Virus record (IMG/VR): IMGVR_UViG_3300043427_001483
Span: 1 to 40,208 of that record
Strand: one strand, 5' to 3'
DNA: 40,208 bases
Source: a virus
Shown here: positions 32,150 through 38,771 of the stretch, piece by piece
Layout: every line of letters begins with the position of its first letter
How positions within the stretch are numbered: position 1 is the first letter of the stretch
The notes under the pieces: generated by a model
Told to the model about the DNA's origin: nothing
Database searches by the model: none
What the model saw: the letters and a program-made list of their open reading frames with translations, nothing else
Position numbers and translations under genes: made by a program

Positions 32150-32512
32150 TTACACCAGCTCTTTGCCGGTACAGCTCGGCAGGCTCCAGCCGGTGGCATC
32201 CGGTGCCGACGCGGCGGCGGTGATGGTGTCGGCGATGCGGTGCAGCGCTTGGGCTAAGCCTTTGGCGCCATCAGCCGGGATCGGGAGCATGTCATCCCAG
32301 GCGTTGTCGGCGATGGCGTTTGCTACCGGCTCGCAAGCGCCGATGAGCATGTCCAGCAACGTGAGCAGCGGCGGGTTTTTCACCCCGCAGTTGTGCCAGC
32401 CGTAGCCCGGGGCATAGGCGTAGCCGTTGGCGATGCTGCGCTCCACCAGAGCGCGGGCGGCCTGCAGGATCTCGTCGGACAGGGCGCCTTCGGCGGCGAT
32501 GGTGGTGCTCAT
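32150..32512 (-). CDS. Helical protein, unknown
   Basis: A 120-residue protein. ATG 32512 chosen because GGAG lies six bases before it; an upstream in-frame start adds four residues. Helical segments LSDEILQAARALVERSIANG, LLTLLDMLIGACEPVANAIA and GLAQALHRIADTITAAA, with one Cys/His-bearing loop (GYGWHNCGVK). It overlaps the Gp157-like gene by four bases. Confidence 0.68.
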   Translation of the reverse strand: MSTTIAAEGALSDEILQAARALVERSIANGYAYAPGYGWHNCGVKNPPLLTLLDMLIGACEPVANAIADNAWDDMLPIPADGAKGLAQALHRIADTITAAASAPDATGWSLPSCTGKELV

Positions 32513-33057
32513 TTGATACTCCAAGAACGGCGGGTGGTGAGTGCGCAGCCGGGCACGGTCTCGCCGGCTTTCAGCGCAGCGGCGATGGCGGTCTTGTCGG
32601 CGCTGGTGGTGGTGCGGGTGCGGCGGAACTGCTCGGGCAGGTCGTCGGGCGCCACGTCGGGGTCGATCTCCACAGAGGTGCTGTTGCGGCTGGTCAGGCG
32701 GTGCTCAGCCAGCTCCCATTTCGTCGCGTCAGGGTCGACGCGCTGAAGGGCAGCCACCAGCTGCTCCTGCAGCGTCTCGGCGCGGCGGGCGGCTTGATCG
32801 GCCAGCTCACGCAGGCGGTCGGCATGCTCGCGGCGTGCGGCAGCCTGGCTGCGGAGCTGATCAATTAACCAGCACCAGGCGTCGGCCTTGGCGGTGAGCG
32901 CGGCGCGGTTGCCGGCTTCGGCGGTGATCAGTTGCTCGAGCGCCTCGGTGGCGGCGGCCACTTCGGCGGGGTCTTCGCTGAATAGCCGCTCGGCTGTGTT
33001 GTCAATTTGGTGCTGCAGCAGCAGCGCGTCGCCGGTCAGGGCGAATAGGGAAGTCAT
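32509..33057 (-). CDS. Siphovirus Gp157-family protein
   Basis: A 182-residue protein. N-terminal LFALTGDALLLQHQIDN, then a long coiled coil (LIDQLRSQAAARREHADRLR) and a C-terminal beta part with RVDPDATKWELAEHRLTSRN, then EQFRRTRTTTSADKTAIAAA, GCALTTRRSW. This order (coiled coil, then a substrate-like beta part with 'P..F.R') is that of the Gp157 family, originally linked with phage resistance when expressed in Streptococcus. In phages it often sits next to recombination genes, which would lie elsewhere. Confidence 0.85.
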   Translation of the reverse strand: MTSLFALTGDALLLQHQIDNTAERLFSEDPAEVAAATEALEQLITAEAGNRAALTAKADAWCWLIDQLRSQAAARREHADRLRELADQAARRAETLQEQLVAALQRVDPDATKWELAEHRLTSRNSTSVEIDPDVAPDDLPEQFRRTRTTTSADKTAIAAALKAGETVPGCALTTRRSWSIK

Positions 33058-33100
33058 GGGCAGCGGTCAAATCTTGCGCTGCAGTCCTGCAGCACGACGC

Positions 33101-33119
33101 ACCATAGCGCATCAGTTGC
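33101..33119 (-). promoter_or_regulatory. Conserved ACCATAGCGC element upstream of gp157
   Basis: ACCATAGCGCATCAGTTGC on the plus strand matches ACCATAGCGCCATGCGTTGC at 35137-35156 with only a few changes. Read leftward it contains GCGCTATGGT, resembling a -10 region. It lies 44 bases before the Gp157-like start, in one of the few real gaps of the operon. Confidence 0.5.
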
Positions 33120-33147
33120 AAGGCTGCAGCGGATCTGCCGCACTGTT

Positions 33148-33387
33148 TCAGATCTGCAATGCGTCGCCGGCTTGCTGCCGCTGTTCAGCCCTGGTGGCGG
33201 CCATGCGTTGCCGGTTCGCCTCGCGGCCAGCCGGGCTGCGCTTCCAGCACTGACTGCACAGCGGCGCCGTGCGCATGGAGCGCACCAGCCGGCCGCACTG
33301 CGGGCAGGGCTGCGGCGCGTCCGGATCGGGCAGGCCGGCCAGGCGACGGCGCCAGCGGGCGGTGCGGGTGCGGCTGGTATCAGCCAC
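33148..33387 (-). CDS. Small zinc-finger protein
   Basis: A 79-residue basic protein from GTG 33387, overlapping the preceding stop by 8 bases. RTRTARWRRRLAGLPDPD is followed by CPQCGR and CSQCWKR, a two-CxxC zinc finger, then an Arg/Gln-rich helix (ANRQRMAATRAEQRQQAG). Basic ends and the zinc knuckle suggest nucleic-acid binding. I recall close relatives in cyanobacterial phages. Confidence 0.8.
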   Translation of the reverse strand: MADTSRTRTARWRRRLAGLPDPDAPQPCPQCGRLVRSMRTAPLCSQCWKRSPAGREANRQRMAATRAEQRQQAGDALQI

Positions 33388-33544
33388 GGCACTCCTCCAG
33401 CAGGGCGCGGGCATCACGCAGCAGTTGCAGCGCTTGCGTCAGTCGCTGGTCGTACTGCTCGGGCATCAGGCCCAGGGCGGTGAGATCGACGTAGATGGCA
33501 GTCATCTGCTCGCGCATCAGGTCGTGCATGTCGTAGTCGGTCAT
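33380..33544 (-). CDS. Small helical protein, unknown
   Basis: A 54-residue protein from ATG 33544: MTDYDMHDLMREQMTAIYVD, then QYDQRLTQALQLLRDARALL. All helix, acidic N-terminus. The start codon sits inside a CTACGTCA motif that is repeated 18 bases upstream. Confidence 0.65.
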   Translation of the reverse strand: MTDYDMHDLMREQMTAIYVDLTALGLMPEQYDQRLTQALQLLRDARALLEECRG

Positions 33545-33560
33545 GACGTAGCGGGGTGGG

Positions 33561-33578
33561 GTGACGTAGTGGCGCACA
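33561..33578. repeat. Operator-like repeat GTGACGTAGTGGCRCACA, copy 1
   Basis: This 18-base sequence recurs at 34237-34254 with one difference. TGACGTAG is also repeated at 33544-33551, 18 bases away. Both full copies lie in gaps before leftward genes, fitting a common regulator binding site. Confidence 0.6.
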
Positions 33579-33668
33579 GGAGCGCCGGGAAGGGGTCTGT
33601 GGGTGGCGTGACGGCGTGATGCACGCGGTGCGGGGCGGAGGCGCCTTGCTGGGGCGCGCTGGTGGTGC

Positions 33669-33848
33669 TCACCACCACTCGCTCAGCTCGGCGCTGGCGT
33701 CGGCCATGCCGGCGTCCACCGCGTCGGCCAGCTGGCGCATCTCGGCGGCGAGCGCCAAGCCCCGCTCGATTGAGGCGCCGTACGCCTCCATCGCGGCGTC
33801 GATCTCCGCCAGCAGGGCGGCGGTGTCGGTGTCGGTGGCGTGGTCCAT
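33669..33848 (-). CDS. Small helical acidic protein
   Basis: A 59-residue protein from ATG 33848, read in the frame with sensible composition: MDHATDTDTAALLAEIDAAM, then GLALAAEMRQLADAVDAGMA, ending ELSEWW. Amphipathic helices and acidic. The overlapping frame rich in Arg/His here looks like an artefact. Confidence 0.68.
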   Translation of the reverse strand: MDHATDTDTAALLAEIDAAMEAYGASIERGLALAAEMRQLADAVDAGMADASAELSEWW

Positions 33849-33916
33849 GGCGGTGCGTGCGGCGTGTGGTGGTGGTCGGTGTGGGGCGCCGTGGTGACAC
33901 CCCGCGTGTGGCCCGC

Positions 33917-34105
33917 TCAGAGGCGGGTGACGGTGTAGCCGTTCGCCTCCAGCAGGGCGATGGCGGCGGCGATCTCGTCGCCGGGGAGCGCGGGCCGGGC
34001 GGCCGGTGTGGCGGCCAGCTCGGTGGCCAGGCCCCGGTAGAGCCGCGCGTCGGCCTCGGCCAGCTCGCGGAGTGAGGCGCGGAGCGAATCAGCGATGACG
34101 CCCAT
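33917..34105 (-). CDS. Small helical protein, first gene after the regulatory gap
   Basis: About 62 residues from ATG 34105 (a longer in-frame start at 34162 adds 19 residues of lower quality). MGVIADSLRASLRELAEADA, then LYRGLATELAATPAARPALP and DEIAAAIALLEANGYTVTRL. Helical with a final strand. It would be the first gene expressed from the promoter near 34535. Confidence 0.65.
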   Translation of the reverse strand: MGVIADSLRASLRELAEADARLYRGLATELAATPAARPALPGDEIAAAIALLEANGYTVTRL

Positions 34106-34236
34106 GGGTGGTGGTGCGGGGGACTCGCCCACTGTGCGCCAGATCGTCACGCCGTAGCGCATGGCGGCGGGTAGTGCAGCCGTACCAGATTCGGCCAGAT
34201 TGACTGCGGCGCAACGGGTCTGGCCAGGCTGTGCCG

Positions 34237-34254
34237 GTGACGTAGTGGCACACA
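34237..34254. repeat. Operator-like repeat GTGACGTAGTGGCRCACA, copy 2
   Basis: Matches 33561-33578 at 17 of 18 bases. It merges into the first TGGCACA iteron at its right end. Confidence 0.6.
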
Positions 34255-34297
34255 TAAGCGGAAACTGGCACACGACTGGCACAGCAAAATTGGCACA
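34246..34297. repeat. Four TGGCACA iterons
   Basis: Identical heptamers TGGCACA start at 34246, 34266, 34277 and 34291. Two have the longer form ACTGGCACA, 11 bases (one helix turn) apart. GTGCC inverted partners lie just outside (near 34231 and 34321). This is the look of a cooperative repressor or activator site. Confidence 0.65.
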
Positions 34298-34534
34298 AGG
34301 GCCCGAATTGGCGGCTGATTGTGTGCCCCATTGATACCGAATCAGGCCGAGAAGATCAGGCGTACTACCGCTGAGATACACTGCGGCGACTGGGGTTTGG
34401 GCGAAGTAGTACAGCTGTGCTTGCGTTTTCAGGCTCGATCGGGGGCAGTGTGACAGTTCCCGTTACATCGCGTCACAAATCGGCTTGAGCGTTTGTACTA
34501 CAGGCCCAGACCCACTGCGCTGCAGCGAGTCTGG

Positions 34535-34563
34535 GTTATAAGTAGCTCAGGCGTACCACTCAA
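34535..34563 (-). promoter_or_regulatory. Leftward sigma-70 type promoter
   Basis: On the minus strand TTGAGT (34558-34563) and TATAAC (34535-34540) are separated by 17 bases. Downstream, CCCAGAC and GTCTGGG form a seven-pair stem around a GC-rich centre. It overlaps the stop codon of the next gene and should drive the genes from 34105 leftward. Confidence 0.6.
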
Positions 34564-34964
34564 GCGGCCACGGGCTGTGGGTACAGCCGTACCACCAGCC
34601 GCTCCAGCGCCTCGCGGGCAGCCTCGATCGTCGCGGTGATCGGCGCGACGGCTGGCACCGGCTGCTGGGGTAGCAGGGCGCAGGAGCGACGGCTGATGGC
34701 GTCAACGGTGCGGCGGGTGGCGCGGCCGGCGCGGTAGCACCAGGCCGCGGCGGCCATGGTGGCCAGCAGTGTGAGCAGCGCAGCGTCGCGGGCCTGCTGT
34801 CGGTGCGCCCAGCACCAGCGGGCGGCGGCCTCGATGGCGAGCAGCACGCGGGCGATGGTGTCGAGCACCTGGTGGCGGTGGGCGTAGGCGAAGCGGGCAG
34901 CGGCAGCGGTGCTGGTGGCGATGGCGCGCAGAATCTGCAGCGCCTGGGTGGCGGTGGTGGTCAT
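34560..34964 (-). CDS. Membrane protein with basic helical segments, unknown
   Basis: A 134-residue protein from ATG 34964. Repeating Ala-rich helices with histidines (AAARFAYAHRHQVLDTIARV, ARWCWAHRQQARDAALLTLL), one likely membrane span (AALLTLLATMAAAAWCYRAG), then a soluble end (VAPITATIEAAREALERLVV, RLYPQPVAA). The terminal block is familiar from cyanobacterial phage membrane proteins. It is the first gene after the 35.1 kb promoter. Confidence 0.72.
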   Translation of the reverse strand: MTTTATQALQILRAIATSTAAAARFAYAHRHQVLDTIARVLLAIEAAARWCWAHRQQARDAALLTLLATMAAAAWCYRAGRATRRTVDAISRRSCALLPQQPVPAVAPITATIEAAREALERLVVRLYPQPVAA

Positions 34965-35128
34965 GGTGATGAGTGCTGGTGATGCCAGCCGGAGCGCTCA
35001 GGCTCGACAGCTGGCGGGAATGCTCGCAGGCCTTGCACCTGCTTGGACCCGTCTCGGTAACCCGGTCGTGCGTCTGTTCCCGGGGTGGGCTCCTCGTGGC
35101 TTGCGCCGGGGTGCTCACGTCCGCCCCA

Positions 35129-35168
35129 TGTGCAACACCATAGCGCCATGCGTTGCGGCTGTGCAACA
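35129..35168 (-). promoter_or_regulatory. Leftward promoter flanked by TGTGCAACA repeats
   Basis: On the minus strand TTGCAC (35161-35166), an 18-base spacer and TATGGT (35137-35142). Direct repeats TGTGCAACA at 35129-35137 and 35160-35168 are 31 bases (three helix turns) apart and overlap the -10 and -35 boxes. The spacer contains the ACCATAGCGC element shared with 33101. The rest of the 335-base gap 34965-35299 shows no convincing gene. Confidence 0.58.
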
Positions 35169-35299
35169 GCACCACGGACAGCGGCTGGGCCAGGGGCTGT
35201 ACGCTGCAAGCAGCGCCGTGGGGTGGTTCCCTGGCGCCCTCGCCGGCCATGGCCGTGCGTGGTGGTTGGCCTCCGGGAGACTGGGGGCCGCACCCACGT

Positions 35300-35452
35300 T
35301 CAGGAGCGCTGCACGGGCCGGACTGACAGCACCTCAACGCCAGGGTGCAGCACCCGGTAGAGCCAGCCGGCTGCGTACTGGCTGCGGGCGGTGATCACTT
35401 CGTCGCGGGTCCGGCAGCAGTCGAGGCGGATGGTGACCCACCAGCTGGGCAT
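35300..35452 (-). CDS. Small protein, unknown
   Basis: A 50-residue protein from ATG 35452: MPSWWVTIRLDCCRTRDEVI, then QYAAGWLYRVLHPGVEVLSV. A strand-helix-strand pattern. Ends upstream of the 35.1 kb promoter gap and lies 4 bases after the DUF551 gene. Confidence 0.65.
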   Translation of the reverse strand: MPSWWVTIRLDCCRTRDEVITARSQYAAGWLYRVLHPGVEVLSVRPVQRS

Positions 35453-35456
35453 CGGG

Positions 35457-36080
35457 CTAGGGCTGCCGTGGGCAGTTTGGGGATGGCAACGGCAGGGCGT
35501 GGAAGGGGAGCCAGTGGGTGTAAGGATCGTCGGCGTTCATGTTGATGAACTTGGGCAGCCAGTAATCCCACCACAGCGACTCTGGATTCCACGCCCAGCA
35601 TCTTCCGTTCGCGTCGCAGTCCTCCGCCCCCGGCAACCGCTCGCTCACCGAGATGGGGGTGATGGTGGGGCGGGCGTAGCGCTGCTCCGCCCATTCAATG
35701 GCTGACCACCATCCGTGATGCTCAGCAGGCTCGTGAAACGAGTCAAAGGGGCAAGCCGCTACAGCGTCATCATCTGTCGGCCCCTCCGCCTCCGGCTGGG
35801 CCAGGCGGTCCAGGAGGTCGGCGGCGCGGGTGAGCCACAAAGGATCAATATGCACAACGTCTGGATCTTCGCTGGCCACCTCGCGAAACACGGCCACCAG
35901 CTCCGCGACCTCCCCATCGGGAGGCGGCTGCGTCTGATCTAGGGCGGCGCGAGCGCGGGCGATCAGGGCGGTCTCCTGCTGCTCCTCAGCGCCTTCAAGT
36001 GGGCCGCCGCCTGACGGCGACCATGATTCCAGCGCTGCCAGCAGCTCAGCGCACAGGGCGCGGTAGTCGGGGTGGGTCAT
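35457..36080 (-). CDS. DUF551-type phage protein
   Basis: A 207-residue protein from ATG 36080. N-terminus MTHPDYRALCAELLAALESW is a helical module shared by many small cyanobacterial phage proteins. A middle linker is followed by a C-terminal DUF551 domain: ITPISVSERLPGAEDCDANG, RCWAWNPESLWWDYW and THWLPFHALPLP. DUF551 proteins occur widely in phages next to small early genes; their function is unknown. It overlaps the next upstream gene by four bases. Confidence 0.82.
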   Translation of the reverse strand: MTHPDYRALCAELLAALESWSPSGGGPLEGAEEQQETALIARARAALDQTQPPPDGEVAELVAVFREVASEDPDVVHIDPLWLTRAADLLDRLAQPEAEGPTDDDAVAACPFDSFHEPAEHHGWWSAIEWAEQRYARPTITPISVSERLPGAEDCDANGRCWAWNPESLWWDYWLPKFINMNADDPYTHWLPFHALPLPSPNCPRQP

Positions 36081-36301
36081 GGGGTGTCGGTGGTGGTGGT
36101 GGTGGTCATGGTCTGTGTGCCACAGAGATTCACCTTGCGCGGCCAATCAAACCACCTCCACCACTGCCACCAGCGGGGCGGCGTCCATCCCATCGCCAGC
36201 GCTGCAGCATCGGCTTGTGATCGACTAGGGCAATTCCAGATTATGCAGACAGCGCGACCACCAAACAGATAGGACTCCTCGTAGCGATAAGTCATTTTCA
36301 T
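36077..36301 (-). CDS. Trp-rich small protein
   Basis: A 74-residue protein from ATG 36301 (or 36295). YLFGGRAVCIIWNCPSRSQA, then ALAMGWTPPRWWQWWRWFDW, then a Thr-rich tail. The aromatic block is unusual, and I recall it in other cyanobacterial phages. No function assigned. Overlaps by four bases on both sides. Confidence 0.72.
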   Translation of the reverse strand: MKMTYRYEESYLFGGRAVCIIWNCPSRSQADAAALAMGWTPPRWWQWWRWFDWPRKVNLCGTQTMTTTTTTDTP

Positions 36302-36531
36302 GGCGCCTCCGTGGTGGTGGTCTGTCTATCGCGCCCCTCCACGATCGCCAGCCCCCGGCGCAGGTAGCCGTAGTTGCGGACGTGGCTCACGCCCTTGACG
36401 GCGCCGCACAGGTGGCAGGTGCCTTCCCAGCAGGTGCAGTCGCCCTGCAGCGGCCGGCCCCAGGCGCAGCCGCACGGATCGCAGACGTGAGCGGCGGACC
36501 AGAGCTGGGCCAGGGTTGGGGGGTCGATCAT
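36298..36531 (-). CDS. Cysteine-rich zinc-binding protein
   Basis: A 77-residue protein from ATG 36531. Cysteines are arranged CDPCGCAW, CTCWEGTC and CHLCGAVKG, enough for two zinc sites, followed by VSHVRNYGYLRRGLAIVEG. It overlaps the nucleotide hydrolase gene by four bases. Probably a nucleic-acid or protein adaptor. Confidence 0.76.
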   Translation of the reverse strand: MIDPPTLAQLWSAAHVCDPCGCAWGRPLQGDCTCWEGTCHLCGAVKGVSHVRNYGYLRRGLAIVEGRDRQTTTTEAP

Positions 36532-36911
36532 GGCGCCGTGCTCCCATCGTCCTTGCGGAACCGCTCGCCATCCGGTCCGCGGAACCGATCGTCGCTGCCC
36601 CAGCCGTTGCGCTGATACTCCATCAGGAACAGCAGGCAGCAGCCGGCGTGCGCCAGGTGGCTTAGGCCGGTCTCGGCGTCGTGGTCCTCGCCACGCCACC
36701 AGGCGAACAGGTGCCGCAGCAGGGCGGCGTAGTACCGGCCCCAGCGGGCGCCACGGCACCAGTTGTTCGCTTCGTACTTTGCAGCGCCGTAGGTCAGCAC
36801 CTCGGCGATCTGCTCCAGCGCAGCACCGGGCAGCAGCTCTAAGCGGGGCTTGCCAGCGCTCTCGGCGGACTTGCGGGCTTCGCCGGTGGGCTCGTCGAAG
36901 GCGGTGCTCAT
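36528..36911 (-). CDS. dATP/dGTP diphosphohydrolase-like protein (DUF5664 type)
   Basis: A 127-residue helical protein. Conserved signs: GKPRLELLPGAALEQIAEVL, TYGAAKYEANNWCRG, YYAALLRHLFAWWRGEDHDA and ETGLSHLAHAGCCLLFLMEY. The Glu-Asp-His-Asp cluster and repeated His-Leu helices fit a metal-dependent, MazG-like nucleotide pyrophosphohydrolase. Members of this family are annotated as acting on dATP/dGTP. In phages these enzymes adjust dNTP pools. Together with dCTP deaminase it suggests active nucleotide control. Confidence 0.82.
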   Translation of the reverse strand: MSTAFDEPTGEARKSAESAGKPRLELLPGAALEQIAEVLTYGAAKYEANNWCRGARWGRYYAALLRHLFAWWRGEDHDAETGLSHLAHAGCCLLFLMEYQRNGWGSDDRFRGPDGERFRKDDGSTAP

Positions 36912-37120
36912 GCCTGATGCTCCGGGTCAGTGTTCTTGTTCCACACCGCAGCACGCCGCTCCGCCCCGCAACTCGGGCAGCGGTTGACGCGCCAGAGGGT
37001 GCCGCCGGCGGGGATGCTGGGCATCGCGTAGCAGCCGAGCTCGTCGGCGAACTGAAGCCACGCCAAGCCAGGCCGCAGCAGCGGCCAGACGTCGCAGCAA
37101 TCGGGGGTGGTGGGGGTCAT
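36908..37120 (-). CDS. Zinc-finger protein
   Basis: A 70-residue protein from ATG 37120. An N-terminal Cys pair (DCCDVW) and a later CPSCGAERR give a possible four-Cys zinc site. A hydrophobic middle (LRPGLAWLQFADELGCYAMP) separates them. Overlaps by four bases on both sides. Confidence 0.72.
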   Translation of the reverse strand: MTPTTPDCCDVWPLLRPGLAWLQFADELGCYAMPSIPAGGTLWRVNRCPSCGAERRAAVWNKNTDPEHQA

Positions 37121-37335
37121 GCCGGCTCCTGCGTGGTGGGCCGCAGCTCGATCACCTCGGCCCGCAGCTGCCCCAGCAGCCAGCCCGCGGCGTCGCGGTG
37201 GCCGGCGTGGTTGAGCTCAGCCGCGAGGTGCTCGAGAATGGCGCGGGTGCCGATCGTGCTGGTGACGTACTCCCAGTTCACGGCATCGTTGTGGGCCACC
37301 TTGCAGCGGCCTAGGAGGGTGTTGTCCATGGTCAT
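37117..37335 (-). CDS. Small helical protein downstream of methylase
   Basis: A 72-residue protein from ATG 37335, overlapping the methylase stop (TGATG); ATG 37329 is a second possibility. TLLGRCKVAHNDAVNWEYVT, then AILEHLAAELNHAGHRDAAG and WLLGQLRAEVIEL. Helical, unknown function; possible methylase partner by coupling. Confidence 0.7.
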   Translation of the reverse strand: MTMDNTLLGRCKVAHNDAVNWEYVTSTIGTRAILEHLAAELNHAGHRDAAGWLLGQLRAEVIELRPTTQEPA

Positions 37336-38771
37336 CACGCAGCAACCGGCTGCTTGCGGCGGCCCTTCGGCCGGTGTTGTTGCTCGGGCAGCACCTGCCC
37401 CTTGATGCGGGCGTAGCGGGCGTTCAGTGCCGCCCACGCCTCGTGGTCCTTGAATTGGAAATGCACCGTGCCTTTCTTGTAGGGACGGAAGCGGAAGAAG
37501 CCCCAGTCGTACCACTCGCCCGGCCAGTATTCGTTGGCGACGATGCCTTCCGGTGTGCCGACCTCCTCGAAGGCGCGGCCAGTGATGAAACACAGCGCCT
37601 TGATCAGGTCGCGGATCTCATCCCACCGCGGCCCGTAGGTCTGGATCCGCACGAAGCCCCGGCCGCTGTAGGCCAGCTCCGCCAGGTGGTCGCTGATGAA
37701 GCGCTTGTTGAGCATGTAGCCACTGTTCGTGGCCCAGCCCTCCACGCCGTAGCGGTTGTCCTTCGTGTACTTCGTCAGCATGTCGATCGCCTCTTCCACG
37801 GCGCGGTCGATCCGCTGCTCCTGGGTGCCGGCGACGATCTGCAGCATCCGGTAGATGTTCCGCTCGGTGAACGGGATCCGAGACTGCTGCTCGACGAAGC
37901 GGTTGATGTCCTTCGCCAGCTGGCTGGTGGCCATGCCCTGCGGCAGGAACTCCGCGAAGACGTGCTGCCAGGCCTGCTTCTGCAGATCCTTTCTGAACCG
38001 GTTGCGGGTGACGGCCTGGCCTTCGATCGTGACCTGCAGGCCCAGATCCTTGCCGAAGAAGCCATCCAGCACGTTGCGCAGTCGCACGCCAGCCGCCACC
38101 TGCTCGTCGTAGATCCGGCAGGCCTCGACATAGCGGTTCACGATGTCGCGGCTGCGGCGGTAGGGGATCAGGCCGTGGCCCTGGGCCTCGATGTCGTCGG
38201 CTCCCAGGAAGAAGCCGTCGAACTCGTCGGCGCCAACGCGGGCGCCGGGTTTCGTCAGGCGCACTAGGCCGATGGGGACTTGGGTGGTGCGTTCGGCGTC
38301 GGTGAACACCGGGCCGAGGTTTTCCTTGCTGCCGTAGCCGTCAATCAGCTTCGCGACCTGTGCCTGCTTGCTGGTGGCCCGCCACGGGTCGAGCGTCTTC
38401 CAGTTGCACAGGCTCACGATCTCGCAGCCGGGTGGCGCCACCTGCCAGGCATGGAGGATGTGATCCTCGTCCGCGCTGAACGGCGGGTTCATGACGATCG
38501 CGTCGACGTGGCTGACTTGCTCTGCCGTCACCGTGAGCCAGTCAGCAGCGATCAGGCGGCTGCCGGCGATGGCGGCCAGGATCGCCCGCAGCTCGGGCCC
38601 CGGCTCGGCGGTGAGCACATCAGCGGCGCCACGGGCCAGGCACTCGCGCACCAGGTTTCCGCTGCCGGCTGATGGCTCGATCACGACCCTGCCGCGCAGG
38701 TCGAGCGGGTCGAGCATCGTGGCGGCGACCTCGGGTGGGGTTGGGTAGAAGTCCGCGGTGAGGATGGTCAT
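37335..38771 (-). CDS. N6-adenine-type DNA methyltransferase with DUF4942 C-terminus
   Basis: A 478-residue protein. N-terminal methyltransferase: FYPTPPEVAATML, SAM-binding motif EPSAGSGN (residues 32-39) and catalytic NPPF (95-98). Residues about 190-460 form a DUF4942-type domain (GADDIEAQGHGLIPYRRSRD, MLQIVAGTQEQRIDRAVEEA, GWATNSGYMLNKRFI). No restriction enzyme is nearby, so this is an orphan methylase, probably for protection against host restriction or for control of gene expression. The target sequence cannot be read from the DNA. Confidence 0.9.
   Translation of the reverse strand: MTILTADFYPTPPEVAATMLDPLDLRGRVVIEPSAGSGNLVRECLARGAADVLTAEPGPELRAILAAIAGSRLIAADWLTVTAEQVSHVDAIVMNPPFSADEDHILHAWQVAPPGCEIVSLCNWKTLDPWRATSKQAQVAKLIDGYGSKENLGPVFTDAERTTQVPIGLVRLTKPGARVGADEFDGFFLGADDIEAQGHGLIPYRRSRDIVNRYVEACRIYDEQVAAGVRLRNVLDGFFGKDLGLQVTIEGQAVTRNRFRKDLQKQAWQHVFAEFLPQGMATSQLAKDINRFVEQQSRIPFTERNIYRMLQIVAGTQEQRIDRAVEEAIDMLTKYTKDNRYGVEGWATNSGYMLNKRFISDHLAELAYSGRGFVRIQTYGPRWDEIRDLIKALCFITGRAFEEVGTPEGIVANEYWPGEWYDWGFFRFRPYKKGTVHFQFKDHEAWAALNARYARIKGQVLPEQQHRPKGRRKQPVAA

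Larger units (their letters stand above)
34106..34559. other. Non-coding regulatory region of about 450 bases
   Basis: No convincing gene on either strand. It is less GC-rich than its surroundings and holds a leftward promoter (34535-34563), a GC-rich hairpin just downstream, four TGGCACA iterons, one copy of the 18-base repeat, GTACTAC/GTAGTAC inverted motifs (about 34361, 34405, 34494) and a TGTGAC...GTCACA pair (about 34450-34478). A long leader or small RNA could be made here. Confidence 0.6.

Noticed and set aside
33541-33900. 119-residue leftward Arg/His/Thr-rich frame
   Set aside because: The alternative frame at 33669-33848 gives a normal acidic helical protein; this one is low-complexity.
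34961-35337. Leftward frames of 110 and 211 residues in the same gap
   Set aside because: Arg/Pro/His-rich low-complexity translations with no start signal; the longer one reads antisense-like through the real gene at 34560-34964.
34909-35394. 161-residue rightward frame across the 35.1 kb gap
   Set aside because: Composition (Arg/Ala/Gly/Trp-rich, no domain) is that of antisense GC-rich DNA; it lies opposite real leftward genes at both ends and would cross the promoter with repeats.
37374-38267. 297-residue rightward frame opposite the methylase
   Set aside because: Antisense of a gene with clear catalytic motifs; no domain recognised.
36528-38771. A Z-genome (2-aminoadenine) system as in cyanophage S-2L
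   Set aside because: Only a dATP/dGTP diphosphohydrolase-like gene is present; no PurZ-like or DatZ-like gene is visible in the window.
37335-38771. Restriction-modification system
   Set aside because: Methylase present but no restriction endonuclease beside it; the HNH gene is 13 kb away in another operon and is a typical phage HNH.
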